Source: Hydrogenophilales bacterium CG_4_10_14_3_um_filter_63_21
Lineage (GTDB): Bacteria; Pseudomonadota; Gammaproteobacteria; Burkholderiales; Thiobacillaceae
NCBI GenBank assembly: GCA_002784045.1
Contig: PFJX01000026.1
Coordinates: 1 to 42,086, forward strand
Direction: 5' to 3'
DNA: 42,086 bases
Shown: piece after piece, positions 16,313-24,758 of the stretch
Numbering within the stretch: the stretch's first letter is position 1
Layout: each line of letters opens with the position of its first letter
Notes under the pieces: model-generated
The model's database searches: none
What the model saw: only the letters and a program-made list of their open reading frames with translations
Told to the model about the DNA's origin: nothing
Program-made: the position numbers and the translations under genes

Positions 16313-16576
16313 ATGATGCAGACAATCGAGATCGAAATCGACGCCAGTGGTCGCATACACCCGATCGAGCCTTTGGACTTCACGCCCAGCGGGCGGGCGC
16401 TATTGACCTTGCTCGATCAGCCGGTTGTTTCGCGGGATGCCCCCATGCCGGGCAGGGCTGGAGACATTTTGTCCCTGCTGGCAAGCCCGCGATTCGCCAG
16501 TCGCCCGGTTGCCGTCAAAGAAGAAGTGGAGCGACGAATCGCCGCGCTCCGTGACGAATGGGATGATCGCCCATGA
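16313..16576 (+). CDS. Probable antitoxin of a VapBC-like pair
   Basis: This 87-residue protein starts at ATG 16313 behind GAGGAG at 16301-16306. The N-terminus MMQTIEIEIDASGRIHPIEP, followed by LDFTPSGRALLTLL, resembles the beta-rich DNA-binding start of AbrB/DUF104-type antitoxins. The C-terminal half (RPVAVKEEVERRIAALRDEW) is a charged helix that would wrap the toxin. It overlaps the PIN gene by 4 bases (ATGA at 16573), the standard antitoxin-toxin arrangement, and likely autoregulates the pair. I infer the antitoxin role mainly from gene order; the fold guess is moderate. Confidence 0.75.
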   Translation: MMQTIEIEIDASGRIHPIEPLDFTPSGRALLTLLDQPVVSRDAPMPGRAGDILSLLASPRFASRPVAVKEEVERRIAALRDEWDDRP

Positions 16577-17010
16577 TGCGCAGGGTTTATCTCGACACCT
16601 GTTGCATCATTTATCTGCTCGAAGATGTAGCAGTGTTCAGCAAGGCCATGCGTGACCACCTTGCCGCCAACGCCGATGCCATCTTGTGCGTATCGCCATT
16701 AGTCCGGCTTGAGGTGCTTACAAAACCCCTGGCCGATGGGAATCAGACATTGGCAAGGGATTACGAGGATTTTCTCGCCGCACAGCAGTGGTTGCCCATA
16801 GCGGACGCGGAGTTTGACCGCGCGACCCGGTTGCGTGCCGTCCATAAATTAAAAACGCCCGATGCGCTCCACCTCGCCACCGCCATTCGCCATTCCTGCA
16901 CCGAGTTCTGGACGAATGATGATCGTCTGAACAACGCGGCGGTGGGCATGGCCGTGAATATATTCACCGCTCCACGAGTAGCGGACAACGATTCGATTCG
17001 TACCCGATGA
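16573..17010 (+). CDS. VapC-like PIN domain ribonuclease toxin
   Basis: This PIN-domain protein has 145 residues. The acidic active-site set is present: D8 (VYLDTCCIIYLLE), E47 (SPLVRLEVL), D97 (KTPDALHLATA) and D116 (FWTNDDRLN). Unlike the DUF3368 copy at 14371, it looks intact. PIN toxins cleave RNA and are silenced by the protein encoded just upstream. The stop overlaps the ATG of the aminotransferase remnant at 17007. Location between the C-methyltransferase and SDR genes suggests insertion as a module that keeps downstream sugar genes translationally linked. Confidence 0.9.
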   Translation: MMRRVYLDTCCIIYLLEDVAVFSKAMRDHLAANADAILCVSPLVRLEVLTKPLADGNQTLARDYEDFLAAQQWLPIADAEFDRATRLRAVHKLKTPDALHLATAIRHSCTEFWTNDDRLNNAAVGMAVNIFTAPRVADNDSIRTR

Positions 17011-17138
17011 AACCTCGCATTCACTACACCAAGCCCTCGATCACCGACCTGGAGGTCGGCTACGCCACCGATGCCGCGCGCAACGGCTGGGGCGAGCAGT
17101 TCGCAACTATCGTTACCGACCTGCGCATCTCCCCATGA
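17007..17138 (+). pseudogene. 43-codon remnant of a DegT-family sugar aminotransferase
   Basis: The frame reads MKPRIHYTKPSITDLEVGYA, then TDAARNGWGEQ, before ending in an unrelated FATIVTDLRISP. The first 30 or so residues match the start of DegT/DnrJ/EryC1-type sugar aminotransferases (perosamine-synthase-like). The rest of the roughly 370-residue enzyme is absent, including the PLP lysine region. ATGA overlaps occur at both ends (16573-17010 VapC upstream, SDR at 17135 downstream). It suggests that the cluster once encoded an amino sugar and lost this enzyme by deletion. A functional short peptide is possible but unsupported. Confidence 0.6.
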
Positions 17139-17980
17139 GAGTCGCCGTCACCGGCGCGACCGGCTTCATCGGTCGCCATGTCCTTGAAGAACTGGCCCGA
17201 CGGGGTGTCGAAACCATCGCGGTAGTTCGCTCTTCCACCGCCTCTCCGCCCGCCCTGCCCGGCACCAGGATGGCCTGTATGGACATACATGCGGCACCCT
17301 CGGATGCCTACGACTTGATCGGCCGCCCCGATGCCCTGATACACCTGGCCTGGGGCGGCCTGCCCAACTACCGTTCCCTGCACCACTTCGAGCAGGAACT
17401 GCCGGCGCAATACCGCTTCCTGAGGGGGTTGGTTGAGGCCGGCCTGTCCACCCTGGTGGTCGCCGGCACTTGTTTCGAATATGGGATGCAATCAGGCCCA
17501 CTGAACGAAAGTCTGGAGACCCGGCCGAATAACCCCTACGGCTTCGCCAAGGACATGTTGCGACGCCAGCTTGAATTCCTGAAAGCGGCCTATCCCTTCG
17601 CCCTGACCTGGACACGCCTGTTCTACCTGTACGGCGAGGGACAAGCGGAAAATTCCCTGTACCCGCAACTCAGGAAGGCTGTGCAGCGCGGCGACAAGAC
17701 CTTCCCCATGTCGGGCGGTGAGCAACTGCGCGACTACCTGCCCGTGAGCGAAGTGGCACGCGCTCTAGTCGCTCTGACACTCAGGCAGGAAGACATCGGC
17801 ACGATCAACCTCTGCTCGGGCCAGCCTGTTTCCGTGCGCAACCTGATCGAGGGGTGGATCAGAGAGAACGGCTGGAGTATTTCCCCCAACCTCGGCCACT
17901 ACCCTTACCCGGACCATGAGCCCCTTGCCTTCTGGGGCAGTTCAAAAAAATTGAGTTCACTCATTGGAAATGCCTCATGA
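17135..17980 (+). CDS. SDR sugar-nucleotide reductase/epimerase
   Basis: This 281-residue extended SDR protein has the NAD(P) motif GATGFIG (7-13), an active-site stretch GTCFEYG (111-117) and YGFAK (135-139, the YxxxK pair). It is shorter than typical epimerases and lacks a membrane segment. By position it is the best candidate for the final 4-keto reduction of the CDP sugar begun by rfbF and rfbG, giving the C4 hydroxyl. The segment SGGEQLRDYLPVSEVARALV is the usual substrate-side region of such reductases. The ATG overlaps the aminotransferase remnant's stop. The exact stereochemistry cannot be inferred. Confidence 0.85.
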   Translation: MRVAVTGATGFIGRHVLEELARRGVETIAVVRSSTASPPALPGTRMACMDIHAAPSDAYDLIGRPDALIHLAWGGLPNYRSLHHFEQELPAQYRFLRGLVEAGLSTLVVAGTCFEYGMQSGPLNESLETRPNNPYGFAKDMLRRQLEFLKAAYPFALTWTRLFYLYGEGQAENSLYPQLRKAVQRGDKTFPMSGGEQLRDYLPVSEVARALVALTLRQEDIGTINLCSGQPVSVRNLIEGWIRENGWSISPNLGHYPYPDHEPLAFWGSSKKLSSLIGNAS

Positions 17981-18756
17981 AAAACCCACACCGCGAATTT
18001 CTTGACGAATGCCATGCACGCATTGATTCCTATGCCAACTCAGCGCTGGAAATAGCCGCTGATGAATTCATGCTGGCGAGCACGCAGCCAAAATATTCCT
18101 ACAACTTCTCCTGGCTCGGCCGCCCCATCATCCAGTACCCCCAGGACATGGCGGCCATGCAGGAACTGATCTGGTCGGTCAAGCCCGATCTCATCATCGA
18201 GACCGGCATCGCCCACGGCGGCTCCCTCATCCTGAATGCTTCCATGCTGGCGCTGCTCGACATGACGGAGGCGATCGAGAACGGCACAAACTTCAACCCT
18301 GCGGAGTCCAGGCGCCGGGTGCTGGGCATCGACATCGACATCCGCGCCCACAACCGCGCCGCCATCGAGGCCCATCCGCTGGCCTCGCGCATCAGCATGA
18401 TCCAGGGTTCCAGCATCGCGCCCGAGATCATCGACCAGGTCAGGGCGTTCGCCCGGGACTACAAGCGCATTCTCATCAGCCTCGACTCCAACCATACCCA
18501 CGAGCATGTCCTGGCCGAACTGGAAGCCTATGCGCCGCTCACCAGCGTCGGCAGCTATTGCGTCGTCTTCGACACCATCATCGAAGACATGCCCGCCGAC
18601 ATGTTTCCCGACCGCCCTTGGGGCCCCGGCGACAACCCGAAGACGGCGGTGTGGAAATACCTCGAATCGCACCCTGAATTCGAGATCGACCGCCGCATCG
18701 ACCACAAGCTGATGATCAGCGTCGCCCCGCAAGGGTATCTCCGCCGAATCCGCTGA
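17977..18756 (+). CDS. CmcI-like (cephalosporin hydroxylase family) methyltransferase
   Basis: This 259-residue protein has a SAM-type fold. LIIETGIAHGGSLILNASML (about 71-90) is the glycine-rich first motif. VLGIDIDIRAHNR is the acidic second strand, and LISLDSNHTHEHVLAELEAY is the metal-site region of the CmcI/rhamnosyl O-methyltransferase family. Members in LPS and glycolipid clusters are probably sugar O-methyltransferases rather than hydroxylases. The ATG overlaps the SDR stop by 4 bases, so it may methylate the sugar made by the previous genes. The acceptor position is not knowable here. Confidence 0.85.
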   Translation: MKNPHREFLDECHARIDSYANSALEIAADEFMLASTQPKYSYNFSWLGRPIIQYPQDMAAMQELIWSVKPDLIIETGIAHGGSLILNASMLALLDMTEAIENGTNFNPAESRRRVLGIDIDIRAHNRAAIEAHPLASRISMIQGSSIAPEIIDQVRAFARDYKRILISLDSNHTHEHVLAELEAYAPLTSVGSYCVVFDTIIEDMPADMFPDRPWGPGDNPKTAVWKYLESHPEFEIDRRIDHKLMISVAPQGYLRRIR

Positions 18757-18763
18757 CACCCCA

Positions 18764-19831
18764 GTGCGCTTCGCCCTGATCCTGACCAACTTGGCGGGCG
18801 GCGGTGCCGAGAAAGCCATGCTGAAGTTGGCTGCCCTGCTGACGGGACGCGGCCACCAGGTGGAAATGGTGCTACTCGAAGACCGCCGCGAACATGCCTT
18901 GCCGGATGGAGTGGAACTCCGAACTCTGGCCGAGCCAGGTAGCCTGTCACACGGCTGGATCGGCAAGCGCGTCGCGGCCTGGCGCCTGCGTCGTCTGCTC
19001 AATGCGGGACGGGACCATGAACTGATCGTCTCCACCCTCCCCTTTGCCGACGAAATCACCGACCTGGCCCGCCTGCCCCACCACTGGTGCCGCATCGCCA
19101 ATACCCTATCGGCCGAAATCGCCCTGCTGGCGCGAGGTAACCCGGCTAAGGCGGAAAGGCGGCGGGCTCGTTACGCCACCTTGTACGGACGACACCCCCT
19201 GATCGCCGTCTCGTGGGGGGTAGCCGGGGATCTTCGGGAAAAACTGGGATTGGCGACGCGCATCGTGGCGATTCCGAACCCTTTCGATGTGACCGCGATA
19301 CGCCAGCGCACGACCCTACCTACACCGGGCCTGCCTGCCAGGCCCTATGCCATCCATGTCGGCCGCTTCGCTCCGCAAAAACGGCACGACCTGCTGCTGG
19401 ATGCCTGGGCACGATTGCCGCAGGCACCCAATCTGTTCCTGCTCACCGCGCCTGACCCGCATCTGGAGCAATTGATCGTGGATCGAGGCCTAAGCGAACG
19501 GGCCCATGTCGTCGGCTTCCAGGCCAATCCCTATCCCTGGATGGCCGGTGCGCAGCTGCTGGTGCTCTGTTCCGACCACGAGGGGCTGCCCAACGTGCTA
19601 CTGGAAGCCATGGCCTGCGGCACGCCAGTGGTCAGTACCGATTGCCCCTCGGGTCCTGCGGAAATACTCCGCGATTTCCCGGAATGCCTGGTGCCCTGCA
19701 ACGATACCGCAGCCCTTGCCGATGCCATCGCACGCAACCTGGCGGCACCGCCAGACCTCTCCCGAATGGACTTCTCAACCTATCTCCCGGAGCGGGTCGC
19801 CGCTGCCTGGGAAGCCCTGGCGGGAGCCTGA
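18764..19831 (+). CDS. GT4 glycosyltransferase
   Basis: This 355-residue GT-B protein starts at GTG 18764, 8 bases after the previous stop. Motifs: LTNLAGGGAEKAMLKLAALL near the N-terminus (acceptor GG loop); YAIHVGRFAPQKRHDLLLDA in the middle (donor-domain start); LLVLCSDHEGLPNVLLEAMA, then CGTPVVSTDCPSGPAEIL near the C-terminus, with the complete E-x7-E signature. It has no membrane helix. It resembles the PglJ/WcaL type of amide or hexose transferases, but the specific sugar is unknown. It is followed by the amidotransferase gene after only 3 bases. Confidence 0.88.
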   Translation: MRFALILTNLAGGGAEKAMLKLAALLTGRGHQVEMVLLEDRREHALPDGVELRTLAEPGSLSHGWIGKRVAAWRLRRLLNAGRDHELIVSTLPFADEITDLARLPHHWCRIANTLSAEIALLARGNPAKAERRRARYATLYGRHPLIAVSWGVAGDLREKLGLATRIVAIPNPFDVTAIRQRTTLPTPGLPARPYAIHVGRFAPQKRHDLLLDAWARLPQAPNLFLLTAPDPHLEQLIVDRGLSERAHVVGFQANPYPWMAGAQLLVLCSDHEGLPNVLLEAMACGTPVVSTDCPSGPAEILRDFPECLVPCNDTAALADAIARNLAAPPDLSRMDFSTYLPERVAAAWEALAGA

Positions 19832-19834
19832 ACC

Positions 19835-21667
19835 ATGTGCGGCATCTTCGGCCTCGTCACCACCCCCTGGCGCGCCAGTGCCGAAGCCGCGCTGGCCGCT
19901 CTGGACTCGCGCGGGCCGGACGATCGTGAACTGCTTGATCTGGGCGAAGCTCAGTTCGGCCATACCCGGCTGTCGGTGATTGACCTGGCCGGTGGGCACC
20001 AACCCATGCGCAGTCCGGATGGGCGCTACACCCTGGTGTTCAACGGCGAGATCTACAATTTCGCCAGCCTGCGGCAACAACTGGAAGCGCTGGGCTACCG
20101 TTTCACCACCCGCTCCGACACCGAGGTTCTCCTGCATGGCCATGCTGCCTGGGGCACGCGGTTGCCGGAACGGCTCGACGGCATGTTCGCCTATGCCGTG
20201 TGGGATGGTCATGAGCGTCGCCTCAGCGCAGCGCGCGACCGCCTCGGCATCAAGCCGTTCTTCTATAGCGACATCCAGGGTTTCGCCTTCGCCTCCACGC
20301 TGGCCCCGTTCCGACGTCTGAGCGGGTTTCCCCACGAACTCGACTGGCAGGCACTGCGGGATTACCTTGCATATCAGGTCTGCCTGGCGCCTCGCAGTTT
20401 CTATGCCTCCGTGGCGCAATTGCCGCCCGCCTGTCGGCTCGAATGGTCGCCGGGGAGCCAGGCGTGGGTCAGTCCGTATTGGCGCATCCCTCACCCTGGC
20501 AAGACCGCACCGCCCCATGAGGAACTGGTGGCACAGGTCGATGCAGCCATCGCCGCCAGCGTCAGGGCACAACTGGTGGCCGACGTGCCGTTGGGTGCGT
20601 TCCTTTCCGGTGGCGTCGATTCCAGCCTGATGGTGCGCTACATGGCCGAGGCCGGTGGGCGACAGCTAAAAACCTTCAGCATGCGTTTCTCCGAGAAGGG
20701 CTTCGACGAGACCGCCCATGCACTCGCGGTAGCGGAGCGCTTCGGTTGCGAACACCACGTGCTCGACGCCCCGGACATCGACGCCACCCACTTCGCCGCC
20801 ACCATCGCCGACCTGGATCAGCCGCTGGCCGACCCGGCTTATGTGATGACCCACGCCCTTTCGGCCCTGACTCGCAGCCATGTCACGGTGGCAGTGAGCG
20901 GTGACGGTGGCGACGAACTGTTTGCCGGCTATGCTCGCTATCGCATCGAACAGAACCAGTTTCCCCGCCATCCCGGACAGGCGCTGCTCCGCAATGCGGT
21001 GCTGCACGGTCTGCTGCCCAGTTCTCTGCTGCGAAGGACGCTCTGGGGCGAGGAAAGGATGCTCTACCGCCAGGTCGAGGTGGGCCCCTGGCCAGTCTCG
21101 CGCAAGAGCCTGACTGCCCTGCTCGCCCCAGAACTGCATACCGCCTGCCGGCCGGAGGACACACTGTCCCGCTGGAGCGAACTCGCCCTCTCCTTCACAG
21201 GCGAAATGGATACCGCCAGTCTGATGCGGGCCGACCTGTGGACTTATCTTTCCGAGAACTGTCTGGCCAAGACCGACCGAGCCAGCATGGCGCATGGACT
21301 AGAGGTGCGGGTACCCATGCTGGGCAACGCGGTATTGGATACGGTGCTGGGACTGCCGGCAAACGCACACTTCGATGCCGCTGGCGGCAAGGCGCTGTTA
21401 CGTGAACTGGCGCGGCGACATTTGCCGGAAACCGTGTGGAACCGGCCAAAACACGGTTTTTCCGTTCCCCTGCGTGCCTTGTTCAGCGGCCCCTGGCGCG
21501 AACTAGGAGACGATCTGGTGGCGCGCACCCCCACCCTGGCCCCTTTCCTCAATGCCGGCGCCGTGGCAAACCACTGGCGAGCCGCCCGGACCGGCCACGG
21601 AGCGCCCCGACTGACCTATACCCTGCTGGTGTTGCTGCTGTGGCTGTCCACCACGGGGAAGCCCTGA
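19835..21667 (+). CDS. asnB: Asparagine synthase (glutamine-hydrolysing) family protein
   Basis: This 610-residue AsnB-type amidotransferase is complete. The nucleophile Cys2 is exposed by MCGIFGLV, fixing the start at 19835. The glutaminase domain also has FNGEIYN (about 69-75) and the GIKPFFY loop. The synthetase domain has the PP-loop SGGVDSS (258-264) and SGDGGDELFAGYARY. Inside a polysaccharide cluster such proteins often amidate a uronic acid or another carboxyl on the glycan, as WbpS-like proteins are thought to do, rather than making free asparagine. The glycan role is inference; the ammonia-transfer chemistry is established for the family. Confidence 0.9.
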   Translation: MCGIFGLVTTPWRASAEAALAALDSRGPDDRELLDLGEAQFGHTRLSVIDLAGGHQPMRSPDGRYTLVFNGEIYNFASLRQQLEALGYRFTTRSDTEVLLHGHAAWGTRLPERLDGMFAYAVWDGHERRLSAARDRLGIKPFFYSDIQGFAFASTLAPFRRLSGFPHELDWQALRDYLAYQVCLAPRSFYASVAQLPPACRLEWSPGSQAWVSPYWRIPHPGKTAPPHEELVAQVDAAIAASVRAQLVADVPLGAFLSGGVDSSLMVRYMAEAGGRQLKTFSMRFSEKGFDETAHALAVAERFGCEHHVLDAPDIDATHFAATIADLDQPLADPAYVMTHALSALTRSHVTVAVSGDGGDELFAGYARYRIEQNQFPRHPGQALLRNAVLHGLLPSSLLRRTLWGEERMLYRQVEVGPWPVSRKSLTALLAPELHTACRPEDTLSRWSELALSFTGEMDTASLMRADLWTYLSENCLAKTDRASMAHGLEVRVPMLGNAVLDTVLGLPANAHFDAAGGKALLRELARRHLPETVWNRPKHGFSVPLRALFSGPWRELGDDLVARTPTLAPFLNAGAVANHWRAARTGHGAPRLTYTLLVLLLWLSTTGKP

Positions 21668-21821
21668 TCATCAAAGGGTCGAACATGAACGACGGCGAAG
21701 CACATCCGCACAGCAAGCCCGACGCCTTCATCGGGCTGCAGGTGGCGGCCGGAAGCTGGTGCCGGGCTCGTGCTATTCTCGCAGCCCCGTGGCCTCTGGC
21801 GCCCATTTTCCGAGCCTCATC

Positions 21822-22562
21822 GTGATCCGCAAAAAAGGACGAACCGCCCGCCGCCTGCGCAAACTCGTCAGGCCCATCTACAAGCCTGATTTTGCCGATA
21901 ACTTCGGCATACTGCTGCCGCTGAAGCACCCCCTCATTACCCCCGGCATCGCCAAGGAAATCTATTTTGGCGACTACGAAAGGAAAGAGGCGACCATCGT
22001 TTCCCAGCGCCTCGAAGCGGACGACGTGGTCATGGAAATCGGCGCCGGCATCGGATTTCTTTCCGCCTATTGCGCCAAGAATATCGGCAGTGAGCGCGTG
22101 TTCGCCTATGACGCCAATCCCGCCCTGGCGGACATCGTCGCCACTACCTACGAGGCCAACGACATTCAGCCGACGTTTCGTACCGCGATGCTGGGTAAAG
22201 GCGTGGGCAAAGCGCGGTTCTTTGTCGAGGCAGAGTTCTGGGCATCCAGCGCCAACCAAGACATCAGCGGCAGGAGCAAGGAAATCGAGGTCGACCGGAT
22301 CGACCTCAACGAAGAGATCGCGCGCATCCGCCCGACCTTCATGATCGTTGACATCGAGGGCGGCGAAGCGGATCTGTTCGCGCTCGCCGATCTCTCCGGG
22401 GTGAAAAAAATCTGTGTCGAGACCCATGCACACGTTCTAGGCAACGATGGCGTCACCAATATGCTCGCGGGCTTGTTCCAGCAGGGCTTCTGTCTCGATC
22501 TCGGGATGATCCAGAAATACGTTTTCTATCTCTACCGCCCGCAAGAAAACCGCGCCCGCTGA
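21822..22562 (+). CDS. FkbM family methyltransferase
   Basis: This SAM-dependent methyltransferase has about 246 residues from the GTG at 21822; the frame is open back to 21759 but that stretch has poor composition. VVMEIGAGIGFLSAYCAKNI is the SAM motif I, and VFAYDANPALADIVATTYEA holds the acidic ribose ligand. The segment FMIVDIEGGEADLF, with the family's D-(I/V)-EG-x-E, is diagnostic of FkbM. FkbM proteins O-methylate sugars or polyketide hydroxyls. Together with the CmcI-like protein it predicts a methylated outer saccharide. A 154-base gap separates it from asnB and contains only a doubtful 46-codon frame. Confidence 0.85.
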   Translation: MIRKKGRTARRLRKLVRPIYKPDFADNFGILLPLKHPLITPGIAKEIYFGDYERKEATIVSQRLEADDVVMEIGAGIGFLSAYCAKNIGSERVFAYDANPALADIVATTYEANDIQPTFRTAMLGKGVGKARFFVEAEFWASSANQDISGRSKEIEVDRIDLNEEIARIRPTFMIVDIEGGEADLFALADLSGVKKICVETHAHVLGNDGVTNMLAGLFQQGFCLDLGMIQKYVFYLYRPQENRAR

Positions 22563-22572
22563 CACTCTTCCC

Positions 22573-23703
22573 ATGGATTTGCTTCAGATCAATCTGCAAG
22601 AGGGCTTTGGCGGCGGTGAGGTCTATACCTGTTTCCTCGGCAAGGCCCTGCGCGACCTCGGCCAACCTTTCGACCTGGTGGTCAGCCGCAACGCCCGCTG
22701 GTGGCGGGAACACGATACGGGGGCACGCCACATCCATCCCGTTTCCAGCCACCAAGATATTCCCGACTTGCCCTTCGCGCGCCCCGCCTGGCTGATTTAT
22801 CACACACCCGATGGCGGCGAGCGCTTGCGCCAATTGCAGGAGCAGGGCTGTCGCTTGGCGAGTTTCGTGCACATGCCGCTCTACCAGCGCCGGTTCGAGC
22901 ATTTCCGAGGCTACGACCTGCTTGTCGCGGTATCAGGCTATGTCCTCTCGGGCCTGCTCGAACGCGGACTGACTCAGGCTTACCCGGAGCCACTGTATGG
23001 CGTCGCCCACCTCGACCGGCCAGGTGCATCAAGCGACCGGATCGTCGCTCATTCCAGGTACAGCTGGGATACCCGAAAAGTGCGCGACCGCGTGTTGTCC
23101 TGGGTTCACCCCCTCTGGCAAGCCTGCCAGCCGAGCCGGCCCTATACCCCTCGTGCCGGCCTGACTCTGGGCATCGTTTCCCGCATCACCCCGATCAAGC
23201 AGTTTCCCGCACTGTTTCAGGCCATCGCGCCGACCCTCGCGGCACGCCCCAAGGTGAACCTGGAAATATTCGGCAGCGGCGGCTATGCCTCGGTGCGCGA
23301 TACCCGTCAGGCTTTGGCGCCACTCGGCAACCGGGTACGCTGGTGGGGCGAACAGCACGATGTCCGCCACGTTTATCCTTTGCTCGACTATCTCCTGACC
23401 GGACTGCCGGAAAAAGAAGCGCTCGGTCTCAACATCCTGGAAGCCCAGATCTGCGGGACACCGGTGCTGGCGCCCAGGGCGCCACCGTTCAGCGAAACCA
23501 TCGCCGAGGCGCGCACCGGTTATCTCTATCCCGACCCCCGCCAAGACGGCGCGCGTGGCCTGGCTGATTTGCTCGACGATCTGCTTGACGGCAAACGCGC
23601 GCGCCCCGACCCCCTGTTGGCGGTGGATCACCTGGCACGTTTTTCCGAGGCGGCCTTTCGCGACCGTGTGGCGCGTCTGCTGTCCGCCCTGCAAGCCACA
23701 TGA
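22573..23703 (+). CDS. Divergent GT4 glycosyltransferase
   Basis: This GT-B type protein has 376 residues. The N-terminus LLQINLQEGFGGGEVYTCFL (3-22) supplies the GGG acceptor loop. The donor domain starts at LTLGIVSRITPIKQFPALFQ and ends with a GLPEKEALGLNILEAQICGT segment, carrying the E-x7-E pair in slightly unusual surroundings (KEALGLNILE). There are no membrane spans. It is set between FkbM and a GT9 gene, overlapping the latter by 4 bases. It is likely an outer-core or O-unit transferase; the sugar is unknown. Confidence 0.82.
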   Translation: MDLLQINLQEGFGGGEVYTCFLGKALRDLGQPFDLVVSRNARWWREHDTGARHIHPVSSHQDIPDLPFARPAWLIYHTPDGGERLRQLQEQGCRLASFVHMPLYQRRFEHFRGYDLLVAVSGYVLSGLLERGLTQAYPEPLYGVAHLDRPGASSDRIVAHSRYSWDTRKVRDRVLSWVHPLWQACQPSRPYTPRAGLTLGIVSRITPIKQFPALFQAIAPTLAARPKVNLEIFGSGGYASVRDTRQALAPLGNRVRWWGEQHDVRHVYPLLDYLLTGLPEKEALGLNILEAQICGTPVLAPRAPPFSETIAEARTGYLYPDPRQDGARGLADLLDDLLDGKRARPDPLLAVDHLARFSEAAFRDRVARLLSALQAT

Positions 23704-24758
23704 ACGATCAAGCCCCGCGCATCCTGCTGATTCGCCGCGACAACATCGGCGATCTCGCCTGCACGACGCCTTTGTTCAGCGCGTTGCGCCAGCGCTATCC
23801 GAACGCCTATCTGTGCGCTCTGGTGACCAGCTACAACCGCGCGGTGCTGGATCACCATCCCGCGCTGGACAAGGTGTTCGCCTACACCAAAGCCAAGCAT
23901 CTCGATGCCGGCGAAAGCGTCATCGCTTGTCACCTCAATCGCCTGCGTTTGTTGCTCGCCTTGCGCCGCGAACACTTCGATTACTGCGTGCTAGCCGCTC
24001 CCGGATATCAGAAACGCGCGCTCACCCTGGCGCGTTGGGTCGCCGCCCGCCATGTCATCGGCTTCGTCGAGGAAGGCAAACCGCATGCCGCGCTGATCGA
24101 TCGCCCCGTACCCTGGCATTTCGACCCCACTCAAAGCGAGACGGAAGATGTCTGCGGCCTCGCCCATGCCTTCGCCATCGAGGTGCCGCCGGGCAAACAG
24201 ATGGTCCGCCCCGCGCCCCAGGCGGTAACCAATTTGCTCCCCGAGGTCGCGCCGATTCGTGCCTTGGGGGGTCGCGTTGTCGGTATTCACCTGTCGGCGC
24301 GCAAACCCAGCCAGCGCTGGCCCAGCCTGCGCTTCGTCGAACTGATGCGGCGGCTGCGCCATGAGCACGGTTGTACCTTCATGCTGCTTTGGTCCCCAGG
24401 CACTGCCGACAACCCCCGCCACCCCGGCGACGATGCCAAGGCGGCGGAGGTGTTGGCAGCCTGTGCCGATCTGCCTGTACTAGCCGTGCCAACACAGGCG
24501 CTGGAACAACTGATCGCCGCAATTTCGCTGTGCGACGACTTCATCTGCGCCGATGGCGGCGCCATGCACCTGGCCGCCGCCACCGGCAAACCCATCGTCT
24601 GTCTGTTCGGCCACAGCGATACGGCACGCTGGCGTCCCTGGGGCGTCCCCTATCGGCTATTGCAAGCACCCAGCCGCGATGTGAAAGACATCGGAACGGA
24701 CGAGGTCGTGGCCGCTTACACCGTGTTGCGCAAAGAACAGGAGCACGCCTCGCCATGA
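23700..24758 (+). CDS. GT9 heptosyltransferase-family protein
   Basis: This GT9 protein has 352 residues. The N-terminal hallmark is LIRRDNIGDLACTTPLFSAL (about 8-27). The C-terminal donor site is FICADGGAMHLAAATGKPIV, followed by CLFGHSD. All expected GT9 positions are occupied, with ADGG in place of the more common MDSA or NDSG. The start ATG overlaps the previous gene and the stop overlaps the next, so it belongs to one translation unit with its neighbours. It may add heptose or a related sugar in the outer core. Confidence 0.85.
   Translation: MNDQAPRILLIRRDNIGDLACTTPLFSALRQRYPNAYLCALVTSYNRAVLDHHPALDKVFAYTKAKHLDAGESVIACHLNRLRLLLALRREHFDYCVLAAPGYQKRALTLARWVAARHVIGFVEEGKPHAALIDRPVPWHFDPTQSETEDVCGLAHAFAIEVPPGKQMVRPAPQAVTNLLPEVAPIRALGGRVVGIHLSARKPSQRWPSLRFVELMRRLRHEHGCTFMLLWSPGTADNPRHPGDDAKAAEVLAACADLPVLAVPTQALEQLIAAISLCDDFICADGGAMHLAAATGKPIVCLFGHSDTARWRPWGVPYRLLQAPSRDVKDIGTDEVVAAYTVLRKEQEHASP

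Noticed and set aside
21685-21825. 46-codon frame between asnB and the FkbM gene
   Set aside because: It has no ribosome site or family resemblance. It overlaps the GTG start of the FkbM gene, so it is at most a leader peptide.
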